Source: Streptomyces griseoruber (GTDB lineage: Bacteria; Actinomycetota; Actinomycetes; Streptomycetales; Streptomycetaceae). Taken from it: 64,000 bases of DNA. Made by a program: the position numbers and the translations under genes. Position 1 is the stretch's first letter. Every line of letters begins with the position of its first letter. This document shows, piece after piece, positions 16,227 through 26,744 of this stretch. The DNA lies in contig NZ_KQ948771.1 in the NCBI RefSeq assembly GCF_001514205.1, positions 62,001-126,000 on the forward strand, written 5' to 3'. The notes below the pieces were generated by a model. The model was not told the origin of the DNA. It made no database searches and was given only the letters and a program-made list of their open reading frames with translations.

Positions 16227-17662
16227 GCGAACAGCACCTCAAAGACGAGACGCGCCCCTCGTCCGGTCACATCGACGCCGGAGACCACGGCTACAGCAAG
16301 TCGCTGAAGCACCGGCACGTCAACATGATCGCGATCGGCGGTGCCATCGGCACCGGCCTCTTCCTCGGCGCGGGCGGCCGGCTCGCCGACGCCGGGCCCT
16401 CCCTCTTCGTCGCGTACGCCGTCTGCGGCGTCTTCGCGTTCCTCGTCGTGCGCGCGCTCGGCGAACTCGTCCTGTACCGCCCGTCCTCCGGCGCGTTCGT
16501 GTCGTACGCCCGCGAGTTCCTCGGCGAGAAGGGCGCGTACACGGCCGGCTGGATGTACTTCCTCAACTGGGCCACCACCGGCATCGCCGACATCACCGCG
16601 GTCGCCACCTACACCCACTACTGGGGCATGTTCTCCGACATCCCCCAGTGGGTGATCGCCCTGATCGCCCTGGCCGTGGTGCTCACCGTGAACCTGATCT
16701 CGGTGAAGATCTTCGGCGAACTGGAGTTCTGGTTCGCCATCGTCAAGGTCAGCGCCCTGGTGATCTTCATGTGCATCGGCATCTTCCTGCTGGTCACCCA
16801 GCACCCGGTGGACGGCACCACCCCCGGACCCTCCCTGATCACCGACAACGGCGGCGTCTTCCCCAACGGCCTGCTGCCCATGCTGCTGATCATCCAGGGC
16901 GTCGTCTTCGCCTACGCCTCCGTCGAGCTGGTCGGCGTCGCCGCCGGTGAGACCGAGAACCCCGAGAAGATCATGCCGAAGGCGATCAACTCGATCATGT
17001 GGCGGGTGGGCCTGTTCTACGTCGGCTCGGTCGTCCTGCTGTCGATGCTGCTCCCCTGGAACAAGTACACGGCCGGCGAGAGCCCCTTCGTCACCGTCCT
17101 GTCCAACATCGGCGTCCCCGCGGCCGGCGGTGTGATGAACCTGGTCGTCCTCACGGCGGCCATGTCCTCCCTGAACTCCGGCCTCTACTCCACCGGCCGC
17201 ATCCTGCGCTCCATGGCCGTCAACGGCTCCGCCCCGAAGTTCACCGCGAAGATGAGCCGCAGCCAGGTCCCGTACGGCGGCATCCTGCTCACCAGCAGTG
17301 TCTGTGTCCTGGGTGTCGGCCTCAACTTCGTGGTCCCGGCGGACGCCTTCGAGATCGTCCTGAACTTCGCGGCGATCGGCATCCTCTGTACCTGGGGCAT
17401 GATCATGATCTGTCACCTGCTCTTCTGGCAGAAGACCCAGAAGGGCGAGCTGACCCGCCCGGACTACCAGCTCCCGGGCTCCCCCTGGACCGAACTCGTC
17501 ACCCTGTTCTTCCTCGCGTCGGTCCTGGTCCTCATGTACGCCGACGGCGGCGCCGGACGCACCACCGTGCTGTGCCTGCCGCTGATCGTCGCAGCGCTCG
17601 TCGCGGGCTGGTACGCCATCCGCCGCAACCGCGAGCGCACCTCGGCCAAGGCCGACGCGTGA
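16223..17662 (+). CDS. amino-acid permease (APC family), probably for asparagine
   Basis: 479 residues, twelve membrane helices. The first helix has IGGAIGTGLFLGAG, the substrate-binding glycine motif of amino-acid transporters of the APC superfamily, and the GELVLYRPSSGAFVSYAREFLG block is typical of the AnsP/GabP branch. GTG 16223 overlaps the regulator stop, and the 3' end overlaps the asparaginase start, so the three genes are coupled. Asparagine as substrate is inferred from the genes on both sides. Confidence 0.88.
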   Translation: MSEQHLKDETRPSSGHIDAGDHGYSKSLKHRHVNMIAIGGAIGTGLFLGAGGRLADAGPSLFVAYAVCGVFAFLVVRALGELVLYRPSSGAFVSYAREFLGEKGAYTAGWMYFLNWATTGIADITAVATYTHYWGMFSDIPQWVIALIALAVVLTVNLISVKIFGELEFWFAIVKVSALVIFMCIGIFLLVTQHPVDGTTPGPSLITDNGGVFPNGLLPMLLIIQGVVFAYASVELVGVAAGETENPEKIMPKAINSIMWRVGLFYVGSVVLLSMLLPWNKYTAGESPFVTVLSNIGVPAAGGVMNLVVLTAAMSSLNSGLYSTGRILRSMAVNGSAPKFTAKMSRSQVPYGGILLTSSVCVLGVGLNFVVPADAFEIVLNFAAIGILCTWGMIMICHLLFWQKTQKGELTRPDYQLPGSPWTELVTLFFLASVLVLMYADGGAGRTTVLCLPLIVAALVAGWYAIRRNRERTSAKADA

Positions 17663-18723
17663 ACCCGGCGCCGGCCCACGACAACCCCCAAGTGATCCAG
17701 GCAGTGATGTACAGCAGTTCCCTCACGGACGCCCCCGTGATCCGTGAACCCCTCCACGCGCCCGTCGCCCACCTCGTGCGGGGCGGGGTGACGGAGGGTG
17801 TCCACCACGGCTCGGTCGTCGTCCTCGGCGCGAACGGTGACGTCGAGTTCCAGCTCGGCGACATCGAGGCCGCCTTCTACCCGCGCTCCGCGCTCAAGCC
17901 CGCCCAGGCGGTCGCGATGGTGCGGGCCGGGCTGCCGCTCGACGGCGAGCTGCTCTCGCTCGCCGCCGCCAGCCACTCCGGCGAGGAACGCCACCTCGCC
18001 GGGACCCTGCGGATCCTCGAGCTGGCCGGCCTCACGGAGGACGACCTGCGCAACGTCACGGACATGCCGTACGACCCGGCGGTCCGCGACACCTGGATAC
18101 GCGAGGGCCGCCGGCCCTCCCGTCTCGCGCAGAACTGCTCCGGCAAGCACGCGGCCATGCTGTACACCTGCAAGCTCAACGGCTGGTCCCTCGACGACTA
18201 CCTCGCACCGGAGCACCCGCTCCAGCAGGCGATCGCGGAGATCGTCGAGGACCTCACCGGACAGCGGATCGCCCGGGTCACCGTCGACGGGTGCGGCGCC
18301 CCGCTCTTCTCCGTCTCCCTGCACGGCCTCGCCCGGGCCGCCGCCCGGATCACCACGGCGGCGCCGGGCACCCCCGAGGCCCGGGTCGCGGACGCCATGC
18401 GCGACCACGCCGAGATGGCCTCCGGCACCGGCCGGGACGTGGCCGCCCTCATGCGGGCCGTCCCCGGCCTGCTCGCCAAGGACGGCTTCGAGGGCGTGGA
18501 GGTCGCCGCGCTCCCGGACGGCCGGGCCGTCGCCGTCAAGATCTCCGACGGCGCGAACCGGGCCCGGATCCCGGTCGCCGCGGCCGCCCTCGCCCGCGCG
18601 GGCGTCGACCCCGCCCTCCTCACGGAGTTCGCGGGCGAGGCGCTGCTCGGCGGCGGCGAACCGGTCGGCTCGGTCCGCCCGGTACGGGCCCTGGACCCGG
18701 TGACCGTCCGCGCCTGCGCCTGA
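17659..18723 (+). CDS. asparaginase (Asparaginase_II family)
   Basis: 354 residues matching the thermostable/asparaginase II family typical of actinomycetes and rhizobia: REPLHAPVAHLVRGGVTEGVHHGSVVVL at the start, the conserved NCSGKHAAML loop in the middle and a DGCGAPLFSV segment. Not related to the EcAII-type amidohydrolase with two Thr residues. GTG 17659 overlaps the permease stop; ATG 17707 is an alternative start. It hydrolyses asparagine to aspartate and ammonia, feeding the aspartase encoded next. A 310-base gap separates it from aspA. Confidence 0.9.
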   Translation: MNPAPAHDNPQVIQAVMYSSSLTDAPVIREPLHAPVAHLVRGGVTEGVHHGSVVVLGANGDVEFQLGDIEAAFYPRSALKPAQAVAMVRAGLPLDGELLSLAAASHSGEERHLAGTLRILELAGLTEDDLRNVTDMPYDPAVRDTWIREGRRPSRLAQNCSGKHAAMLYTCKLNGWSLDDYLAPEHPLQQAIAEIVEDLTGQRIARVTVDGCGAPLFSVSLHGLARAAARITTAAPGTPEARVADAMRDHAEMASGTGRDVAALMRAVPGLLAKDGFEGVEVAALPDGRAVAVKISDGANRARIPVAAAALARAGVDPALLTEFAGEALLGGGEPVGSVRPVRALDPVTVRACA

Positions 18724-18766
18724 CGACTCCGGTGGCCACCGAGTGTGCGCGGTGGCCACCGGCGGA

Positions 18767-18850
18767 CGGCCCGACCCGGTCGTCCGGCGGCCCGATCCGG
18801 TCGTCCGGCGGCCCGATCCGGTCGTGCGACGGCCCGATCCGCGAGGTCGT
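18767..18850. repeat. four 21-bp tandem repeats upstream of aspA
   Basis: Four head-to-tail copies of CGGCCCGATCCGGTCGTCCGG at 18767-18787, 18788-18808, 18809-18829 and 18830-18850; the first three are nearly identical and the fourth diverges in its second half. They lie in the 310-base gap between the asparaginase and aspartase genes, where I see no coding sequence. The rest of the gap is GC-rich with short inverted repeats around 18890-18935. Confidence 0.85.
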
Positions 18851-19033
18851 TCCCCCCAGCGTCGGCCGCATCCTCGCCGACGGCCCCGAACCCGCCGGTC
18901 CGGTCACCACCGGGCCGGTGTTCCGGCCGGCTCGGGCGGACGTACCCCGTTCCGTCCGAGCCGGCTCCCGTGCCACCCGTCGTCGCCGGCTCCCCCTCAC
19001 CCTCACCACCCCCAGAAAGAGGACCCGCACCTC

Positions 19034-20446
19034 ATGACCGTCGCAGCCACCCGCAGCGAACACGACCTGCTCGGCGACCGGGACGTCCCCGCCGACGCGT
19101 ACTGGGGCGTCCACACCCTGCGCGCCACCGAGAACTTCCCCATCACCGGCGCCACCATCTCCGCCTACCCGCACCTCGTGGACGCGCTCGCCGCCGTCAA
19201 GGAGGCCGCCGCCCTCGCCAACGAGGAACTCGGCCTGCTGGCGCCCGAGAAGGCCGCCGCGATCGTCGCCGCCTGCCGCGAGATCCGCGAGGGCCGACTG
19301 CACGACCAGTTCGTCGTGGACGTCATCCAGGGCGGCGCCGGCACCTCCACCAACATGAACGCCAACGAGGTCGTGGCGAACCGGGCCCTGGAGCTGATGG
19401 GCCACGAGAAGGGGCAGTACCAGTACCTGCACCCCAACGAGGACGTCAACCTCGGTCAGTCCACCAATGACGTCTACCCGACCGCCGTCAAGATCGCGAC
19501 GGTCTTCGCGGTCCGTGGACTGCTCAAGGCGATGGCCGTACTGCAGGACTCCTTCGGCCGCAAGGCCGTCGAGTTCCGCAGTGTGCTCAAGATGGGCCGT
19601 ACACAGTTGCAGGACGCGGTCCCCATGACGCTCGGTCAAGAGTTCTCGGCCTATGCCGTCATGATCGACGAGGACCGCAACCGTCTTGACGAGGCCGTCC
19701 AGCTGATCCATGAGATCAACCTCGGCGCCACGGCCATCGGCACCGGCCTCAACGCTCCCGCCGGCTACGCCGAGTCCGCCCGCCGCCACCTCGCCGAGAT
19801 CACCGGCCTGCCCCTGGTCACCGCCGCCAACCTGGTCGAGGCCACCCAGGACTGCGGCGCGTTCGTCCAGATGTCCGGTGTGCTGAAGCGGATCGCGGTC
19901 AAGCTGAGCAAGAGCTGCAACGACCTGCGCCTGCTGTCCTCCGGCCCCCGCGCGGGCCTCGGCGAGATCAACCTCCCGCCCGTGCAGGCCGGATCGTCCA
20001 TCATGCCCGGCAAGGTCAACCCGGTGATCCCCGAGGTCGTCAACCAGGTCGCCTTCGAGGTGATCGGCAACGACGTCACCATCACCATGGCCGCCGAGGC
20101 CGGACAGCTCCAGCTCAACGCCTTCGAGCCGATCATCCTGCACTCCCTGTCGGAGAGCATCACGCATCTGCGGGCCGCCTGCCTCACCCTGGCCGACCGC
20201 TGCGTCGACGGCATCACCGCCAACACCGAGGCCCTGCGCGCGACCGTCGAGAACTCCATCGGCCTGGTCACCGCCCTCAACCCGCACATCGGGTACACCG
20301 CGGCCACCGACATCGCCAAGGAGGCGCTCGTCTCCGGCCGGGGCGTCGCCGAACTCGTCCTGGAGAAGGGCCTGTTGCCCGCCGAGCGGCTCGCCGACCT
20401 GCTGCGTCCCGAGGTGCTGGCCGGCAGCGGCGCACCTCAGGTGTGA
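19034..20446 (+). CDS. aspA: aspartate ammonia-lyase
   Basis: 470 residues, the usual size. The fumarase/aspartase signature GSSIMPGKVNP is at about 320-330, where the first loop Ser (S321) is the catalytic base of the superfamily. The substrate-binding blocks GGAGTSTNMNANEVVANRA and NLGQSTNDVYPTA are also present. The start has AAAGAGGA upstream. It converts aspartate to fumarate and ammonia, completing asparagine breakdown begun by the upstream permease and asparaginase. The 310-base gap upstream suggests it also has its own promoter. Confidence 0.95.
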   Translation: MTVAATRSEHDLLGDRDVPADAYWGVHTLRATENFPITGATISAYPHLVDALAAVKEAAALANEELGLLAPEKAAAIVAACREIREGRLHDQFVVDVIQGGAGTSTNMNANEVVANRALELMGHEKGQYQYLHPNEDVNLGQSTNDVYPTAVKIATVFAVRGLLKAMAVLQDSFGRKAVEFRSVLKMGRTQLQDAVPMTLGQEFSAYAVMIDEDRNRLDEAVQLIHEINLGATAIGTGLNAPAGYAESARRHLAEITGLPLVTAANLVEATQDCGAFVQMSGVLKRIAVKLSKSCNDLRLLSSGPRAGLGEINLPPVQAGSSIMPGKVNPVIPEVVNQVAFEVIGNDVTITMAAEAGQLQLNAFEPIILHSLSESITHLRAACLTLADRCVDGITANTEALRATVENSIGLVTALNPHIGYTAATDIAKEALVSGRGVAELVLEKGLLPAERLADLLRPEVLAGSGAPQV

Positions 20447-20493
20447 CCCCTTCCTGACCTGCGGTGACGCACCAGGACCGGCCCGGAGGCACA

Positions 20494-21432
20494 ATGGTGA
20501 TCATGACAACGACGTCGTCCCTCGCCTTCCAGCCGGTCCTGGAGCGCATCGCCGAGGAGATGGAGCACACCCCGGGCCGCGGCCGGCCCGCCGACTACAT
20601 CCCGGCGCTCGCCGCCCGCGATCCGCACAGCTTCGGCATGGCCGTCGCCGAACTCGACGGCACGGTGTACGGCGTGGGGGACTGGCGCGAGCCGTTCTCC
20701 ACGCAGTCCATCACCAAGGTCTTCACCCTCGCCCTCGACCTGGCCCGCGAGGGCGACGCGCTCTGGGAGCACGTGGGCCGCGAGCCCTCCGGCAACCCCT
20801 TCAACTCCCTGGTCCAGCTGGAGTACGAGCACGGCATCCCGCGCAACCCGTTCATCAACGCGGGCGCCCTCGTCGTCACCGACCGCCTCCAGACCCGTAC
20901 CGGGGACGCGTCCGGCGAACTCCGCGCCTTCCTGCGCGCCGAGAGCGGCAACCCCGTGCTCGACTTCGACGCGGAGGTCGCCGCGTCCGAGTCCGCGCAC
21001 GGCGACCGCAACGCCGCCCTCGCCCATTTCATGGCGTCCTACGGCAACATCGACAACCCCGTGCCGGCCCTGCTCGACCAGTACTTCCGCCAGTGCTCGC
21101 TCACCGCGTCCTGCGCCGACCTGGCCCTCGCCACCACCTTCCTCGCCCGGCACGGCATCCGCGCCGACGGCACCCGGCTGCTGACGCGCAGCCAGGCCAA
21201 GCAGGTCAACGCGGTGATGCTGACCTGCGGCACCTACGACGCGGCGGGCGAGTTCGCCTACCGCGTCGGGCTGCCCGGCAAGAGCGGGGTCGGCGGCGGC
21301 ATCATCGCCGTCGTGCCCGGCCGCTGCACCCTGTGCGTATGGAGCCCCGGCCTCGACGAACGGGGCAACTCGGTGGCGGGCGTGGCGGCCCTGGACCGCT
21401 TCACGACCCTGACGGGGCTGTCGGTGTTCTGA
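20494..21432 (+). CDS. glsA: glutaminase A
   Basis: 312 residues with the serine-dependent beta-lactamase-like fold of bacterial glutaminases: catalytic S72-x-x-K75 in STQSITK, the NPFINAGALV helix and SGVGGGIIAVVPG near the C-terminus. It hydrolyses glutamine to glutamate and ammonia. Start: GGAGG at 20485-20489 can serve ATG 20494, GTG 20497 or ATG 20503. It follows aspA by under 50 bases and probably belongs to the same amide-nitrogen catabolic group. Confidence 0.93.
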   Translation: MVIMTTTSSLAFQPVLERIAEEMEHTPGRGRPADYIPALAARDPHSFGMAVAELDGTVYGVGDWREPFSTQSITKVFTLALDLAREGDALWEHVGREPSGNPFNSLVQLEYEHGIPRNPFINAGALVVTDRLQTRTGDASGELRAFLRAESGNPVLDFDAEVAASESAHGDRNAALAHFMASYGNIDNPVPALLDQYFRQCSLTASCADLALATTFLARHGIRADGTRLLTRSQAKQVNAVMLTCGTYDAAGEFAYRVGLPGKSGVGGGIIAVVPGRCTLCVWSPGLDERGNSVAGVAALDRFTTLTGLSVF

Positions 21433-21535
21433 GCCCGCCGTGCGCACACCGCCCGGTCACGCGCAGGTCCCCGGGCGGAGGGCGGCACGTCAGGTTCCGG
21501 CCATCCCGCGTTGACACCCTGACCGAGTGTTGGCC

Positions 21536-22933
21536 ATGGGTTTGCCCGTCGATCTCCGTCGCTGCCAGGTCATCGGCCTGGCCGGCACGGTCTGTCTCGC
21601 GCTGGGCGGAGAGAGCGCCGGCGCGCTGCCCGCGCGGGAACTTCTGGCCCCGTCCTCCGTGCACGCCGTCCTCGGTCTGGTCGGCGTGTACTTCGGGCTG
21701 GTGCTGCTGACCGCGGCCTGGATCCTCCTCGGCGGACTCGTCCGCGGCGCGGACCCGCCGACACCGCGCGCCCTGGTGCTCGTCCTCGCGGTCTGGGCGG
21801 CGCCCTTGGTGGTGGGGCCGCCGCTGTTCAGCCGGGACGTCTACAGCTATCTCGCCCAGGGCGCGATGGTGGACGCGCACATCGACGTGTACACCCACGG
21901 CCCGGCCCGGCTCGGCGGCCCGCTCGCGGCCGAGGTCGCCCCGCTGTGGCAGCACACCGGAGCCCCGTACGGACCGGTCTTCATGGCCGTCGCCGCCGCG
22001 CTGTACGGCCTGACCCACGGGGAACTGCCCGCCGGGCTGCTCGGCATGCGGCTGGTCGCGCTGTGCGGGGTGGCGCTGATGGCGGCCGCGCTGCCCCGGC
22101 TCGCCCGGCACAGCGGCGCCGACCCGGCCGCCGCCCTGTGGCTGGGCGTCCTCAACCCGCTGGTGCTGCTGCATCTGGTGGCGGGCGCCCACAACGACGC
22201 CATGATGCTGGGCCTGCTCGGGACCGGGCTGGTCGCCGCGCTCGCCCGGCGGCCGGTCCCGGCGGCCGTCCTCGTCACGCTCGCGGCCCTGGTCAAGGCC
22301 CCCGCGATCCTGGGCCTCGCCGCGGTCGTGCTGCTGGCCGTGCGCGCGGGCCGGCATCCTGTGCGGGCCGTCCTGGCCACCCTGGCCGCCTGCGCCGCCA
22401 CCACGGTCGCCGCGACCGCCCTCGCGGGCACCGGATACGGCTGGATAGCCGCCCTCAGCACTCCGGTCTCCCCGCAGAACTGGGCCCTCACCAGCCTCCT
22501 GGGCCGCGCCACGGGTGCCCTTCTCGACCACCTCGGCAGCGATCTCGCCCCGCTGGCCGTCCCCGCCTGGCACGCGTTCGGCCTGGCCGTCACCGCCGTC
22601 GCCCTGGTCGCCATATGGTGGCGGCTGCGCCCCCGCCCGGTGTACGCGCTCGGTCTCAGCCTCGCCACGGTGGCCGCGTTCGGCCCGGCGATCCGCCCCT
22701 GGTACGCCCTGTGGGGCCTGTTCCTCATGGCCGCCGCGGCCCCCAGCACCTCGGTACGGCATCGCATGGCGGCCGTGGCCGGTGTCCTGGCCCTCGCCGT
22801 CCTGCCGGACGGCGGGCCCGCCGACGGCAGCCGGCTGCTCCTCGCGGTCTGCGGCGGCGCGCTCGCCGTGGTCGTCCTCTGGCAGGCCCACCTCGCGGCC
22901 CAGGCACCGGCCGCGCTGGGGCGTACGGCATGA
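21536..22933 (+). CDS. polyprenol-phosphate-mannose-dependent alpha-1,6-mannosyltransferase (MptB-like)
   Basis: About 465 residues and 12 or so membrane helices. The extracellular loop after the second helix pair carries SRDVYSYLAQGAM, the Asp-containing GT-C active-site loop of MptA/MptB proteins, and LHLVAGAHNDAMMLGLL and RPWYALWGL are further family blocks. Start ATG 21536, or GTG 21527 three codons earlier. Its stop overlaps the next glycosyltransferase (ATGA). In mycobacteria MptB elongates lipomannan cores; in Streptomyces the acceptor is uncertain. Confidence 0.82.
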   Translation: MGLPVDLRRCQVIGLAGTVCLALGGESAGALPARELLAPSSVHAVLGLVGVYFGLVLLTAAWILLGGLVRGADPPTPRALVLVLAVWAAPLVVGPPLFSRDVYSYLAQGAMVDAHIDVYTHGPARLGGPLAAEVAPLWQHTGAPYGPVFMAVAAALYGLTHGELPAGLLGMRLVALCGVALMAAALPRLARHSGADPAAALWLGVLNPLVLLHLVAGAHNDAMMLGLLGTGLVAALARRPVPAAVLVTLAALVKAPAILGLAAVVLLAVRAGRHPVRAVLATLAACAATTVAATALAGTGYGWIAALSTPVSPQNWALTSLLGRATGALLDHLGSDLAPLAVPAWHAFGLAVTAVALVAIWWRLRPRPVYALGLSLATVAAFGPAIRPWYALWGLFLMAAAAPSTSVRHRMAAVAGVLALAVLPDGGPADGSRLLLAVCGGALAVVVLWQAHLAAQAPAALGRTA

Positions 22934-24315
22934 GAGCGCCCGCCACCGACCGCGGCCGTCTGCTGCTGCTGGGCTGCCTGGTCGCGGCCGTCACCCTGTT
23001 CACCGCCACGGTCCCGCTGCTGCGCGACTGGTTCGACCTGCGGGTCTACTACGGCACCGTCAACACCTGGATCCACCACGGCGGCCGTGTCTACGACTAC
23101 CGGGTGCCGGGGACGCCGTACGGCTTCACCTATCCGCCGTTCGCGGCCGTCACCATGCTGCCCATGGCGCTGGTCGGGCTGCGGACCGCGATCGCGGTCG
23201 CCCTGCTGCTCAACCTGGCGGCGCTGGCCGTCGTCGTCCGTGTGCTGGCGGGGCCGGGCTGGCGGCGGCACGGCTGGTACGGCGCGGTCCTCGCGGCCTG
23301 TGTCCTCGCCCTGTTCGAACCGCTGCGGGACACTTTCAGCTTCGGCCAGGTCAACCTGCTCCTGCTGGCCCTGGTCCTGGCCGACGCCTGGCTGCTGGCG
23401 AGCGGCCGGGGCCGCTGGGCCGGGGTCGGCATCGGGCTCGCGGCGGCCGTGAAGCTCACCCCGGCCGTCTTCATCGGGCTGCTGCTGATCGCCCGCCGCC
23501 GACGCACGGCCGCCGTCGCGACGGCCGTCGCGCTCGCCGCCACGGGGTGCGCGGCGCTGGTCGCCCCGGACGCGTCCCGGTTCTACTGGACGCGGGCGCT
23601 GTGGGACACCAGCCGCGTGGGCCGGCTCGGCTATGTGTCGAACCAGTCGCTCCAGGGCGTCCTGGCCCGGCTCGGCGTGGACAGCAAGGCCGTGTGGGCG
23701 GTGCTGGTCGTGGTGGTGCTGGGCGTGTGGGCGCGGCGGGCCCGGCAGGCGGTGGACGCGGGGCACTGGCAGGCGGCCTTCGCCCTCACGGGCGTCACCG
23801 CCTGCCTGGTCAGCCCGGTCACCTGGGTGCACCACCTGGTGTGGCTGCTGCCGTCGTTCGCCGTCCTGGTGCGCGCGGGGCACGCGCGCGTGGCCGGTGC
23901 CCTGTACGCCGTGCTGTGCACCAGCGTGGTGTGGCTCTGGTTCGACGACGCGTCCGGCGTCGACGGCTTCCTCGGCAGCAACACCTACACCTGGGTCACG
24001 CTGGGCCTGCTGCTGTTCCTGCCGGCCGGTCAGCCGCGCGCCGAGCGCCGCCCCACGAGCCACAGCGCCAGCGCGACGACGGACCCGCCCAGCACGGCCG
24101 CCCCCGCGATCGCCGCCACCCGTGACCAGCCCGGACGCCCGGCCGCGACGGCGACGGGCACGGCCGCCGGGTGCGCCACCGACCGCGCCGCGGGGTCGGC
24201 CACCGGCCCGGCGGCGGGCCTGGGCCGGGCGCGCAGCGCGTCCAGCGACCCCACCGGCTCGACCCGCCCCCCGGCCGCGAACCCCCAGTCGAGCAGCTCG
24301 CGCGCCTCCTCGTAG
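22930..24315 (+). CDS. GT87-family (DUF2029) alpha-1,2-mannosyltransferase-like membrane protein
   Basis: 461 residues. About ten membrane helices up to residue ~365, with the GT-C loop WFDLRVYYGTVNTWIHHGGRVYDYRVP and FTYPPFAAV near the N-terminus and WVHHLVWLLPSF later. ATG 22930 overlaps the MptB-like stop. The last ~95 residues (from 24030) are a Ser/Ala/Pro-rich tail, antisense to the C-terminus of the carboxypeptidase gene: the two stops lie 286 bases inside each other. The tail may be read-through after loss of an original stop near 24030. Confidence 0.82.
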   Translation: MRAPATDRGRLLLLGCLVAAVTLFTATVPLLRDWFDLRVYYGTVNTWIHHGGRVYDYRVPGTPYGFTYPPFAAVTMLPMALVGLRTAIAVALLLNLAALAVVVRVLAGPGWRRHGWYGAVLAACVLALFEPLRDTFSFGQVNLLLLALVLADAWLLASGRGRWAGVGIGLAAAVKLTPAVFIGLLLIARRRRTAAVATAVALAATGCAALVAPDASRFYWTRALWDTSRVGRLGYVSNQSLQGVLARLGVDSKAVWAVLVVVVLGVWARRARQAVDAGHWQAAFALTGVTACLVSPVTWVHHLVWLLPSFAVLVRAGHARVAGALYAVLCTSVVWLWFDDASGVDGFLGSNTYTWVTLGLLLFLPAGQPRAERRPTSHSASATTDPPSTAAPAIAATRDQPGRPAATATGTAAGCATDRAAGSATGPAAGLGRARSASSDPTGSTRPPAANPQSSSSRASS

Positions 24316-25250
24316 ACGGCGTGCCCGCCGCCTCGCTGCGGATTCATCACCGTGACGAGGAGGGTGCGCCCGCCCCGGCGGGCGGCGGCGACCAGGGTGT
24401 TGCCCGCGTTGCTCGTGTAGCCGTTCTTGACGCCGATCAGCCCCGGGTACGGCTCGACGCCGTCGTGCCCGGTCAGCAGCCGGTTGGTGTTCGCGATGCC
24501 GTACGACCCGCCCGCCCGCCCGGGGAAGGTCGCCTCCGCCAGGCCGCAGTACCGCGAGAAGTCCGCCCGGCGCAGCCCGGCCCTGCCGAACACCGCCAGG
24601 TCGTACGCCGACGACACCTGCCCCGGCGTGTCGTAGCCGTCGGGTGAGCGGACGTGGGTGTCCAGCGCGCCCAGCGCCCGCGCCTTCTCCTGCATCCGCG
24701 CGGTCGTCGCCCGCCAGCCGCCGCTGAGGGCGGCCAGGACGTGCACGGCGTCGTTGCCGGAGTTCAGGAACACCCCGCGCCACAGATCGGCGACCGAGTA
24801 CGTCTGCCCCTCGGCGACACCGACGAGACTGCTGCCCGGCCCGATGTCCGCGAGTTCCTCCTCGGACACCTCGTGCCGGACGCCCGCGGGCAGGACCGGC
24901 AGCACGGTGAGCGCGAACAGGGTCTTGAGGGTGCTGGCGGGCGGCAGCTTGCGGTGCGCGTTCGCGGCGGCGAGCACCTCGCCGCTCCCGGCGTCGGCCA
25001 CCAGCCAGGACAGCGCCGAGAGGTCGGGGACCTCGGGGGCACCGCGGCGGGGTCTGACCTGCGTACCGGGACGGAAGAGGAGCGACGGCTTCGGGGCGTG
25101 CGCCCGTTCCGGCGTCCGCGCCCGCACCGTCGCGGGGCCGGGGCCGGCTCCGGGAGGGGCGGCGGCCGCGGTGGGCCCGAGGGCCAGGGCACCTGCCGCA
25201 CAGAAGACACCGGCCGACAGTCCGACCCGAGAAGGGAATCCGATCTTCAT
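24030..25250 (-). CDS. D-alanyl-D-alanine carboxypeptidase (peptidase S11)
   Basis: 406 residues: signal peptide (~1-31), catalytic domain with S106-T-L-K109, S164-G-N166 and the third motif K275-N-G in place of the usual K-T-G, then a Pro/Ala linker and a C-terminal membrane helix (~376-396) ending in basic residues, as in PBP5-type anchored enzymes. It trims the terminal D-Ala from peptidoglycan stem peptides outside the membrane. Its 3' end overlaps the convergent mannosyltransferase gene by 286 bases. Confidence 0.9.
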   Translation of the reverse strand: MKIGFPSRVGLSAGVFCAAGALALGPTAAAAPPGAGPGPATVRARTPERAHAPKPSLLFRPGTQVRPRRGAPEVPDLSALSWLVADAGSGEVLAAANAHRKLPPASTLKTLFALTVLPVLPAGVRHEVSEEELADIGPGSSLVGVAEGQTYSVADLWRGVFLNSGNDAVHVLAALSGGWRATTARMQEKARALGALDTHVRSPDGYDTPGQVSSAYDLAVFGRAGLRRADFSRYCGLAEATFPGRAGGSYGIANTNRLLTGHDGVEPYPGLIGVKNGYTSNAGNTLVAAARRGGRTLLVTVMNPQRGGGHAVYEEARELLDWGFAAGGRVEPVGSLDALRARPRPAAGPVADPAARSVAHPAAVPVAVAAGRPGWSRVAAIAGAAVLGGSVVALALWLVGRRSARG

Positions 25251-25332
25251 ATGATCAACGTAGGAATCCGGGAGGCGTTCCCCGTGCTGCCCGTGCCGTG
25301 CGCCGGTCAGTGAGCACCCGGATGCCGCACGC

Positions 25333-26475
<1,143 letters not shown>

Positions 26476-26490
26476 GATGGTCTGTCCTTT

Positions 26491-26557
26491 CACGGACGGA
26501 AGGCATGAGGGATGAGGCATGCGAAGGAAGGGGGTGGGGCCGCGAGGGGAGGGCGCG
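26491..26557 (-). promoter_or_regulatory. C-rich, G-poor leader of the Rho paralogue (possible rut-like site)
   Basis: On the transcribed (minus) strand this stretch has about 37 C and 11 G in 67 bases (hand count), with few possible stems, just upstream of the rho-like start. C-over-G-rich unstructured RNA is what Rho loads on, and rho genes are often autoregulated in this way. No tested evidence. Confidence 0.4.
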
Positions 26558-26744
26558 TAGCGCACCTCGGGCGGCGGGAAGCAGCACCTCGGACACGGCG
26601 GCACGGAGCCGCTGACGAGGTGGTGCGGGAAAGCCACTGCGCCGGCCGGAAGAACGGCGGGCGGATCAGCTGGTTGAAGGAGACTCAGTACCGCGCCCCG
26701 ACGGGGACTTACACAAGTACTGGGAGGACCATAACACGTATGCC

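Noticed and set aside
21847..24783. 978-codon minus-strand open frame over the glycosyltransferase genes
   Set aside because: Antisense shadow; the plus-strand genes have clear GT-C motifs and coupled starts.
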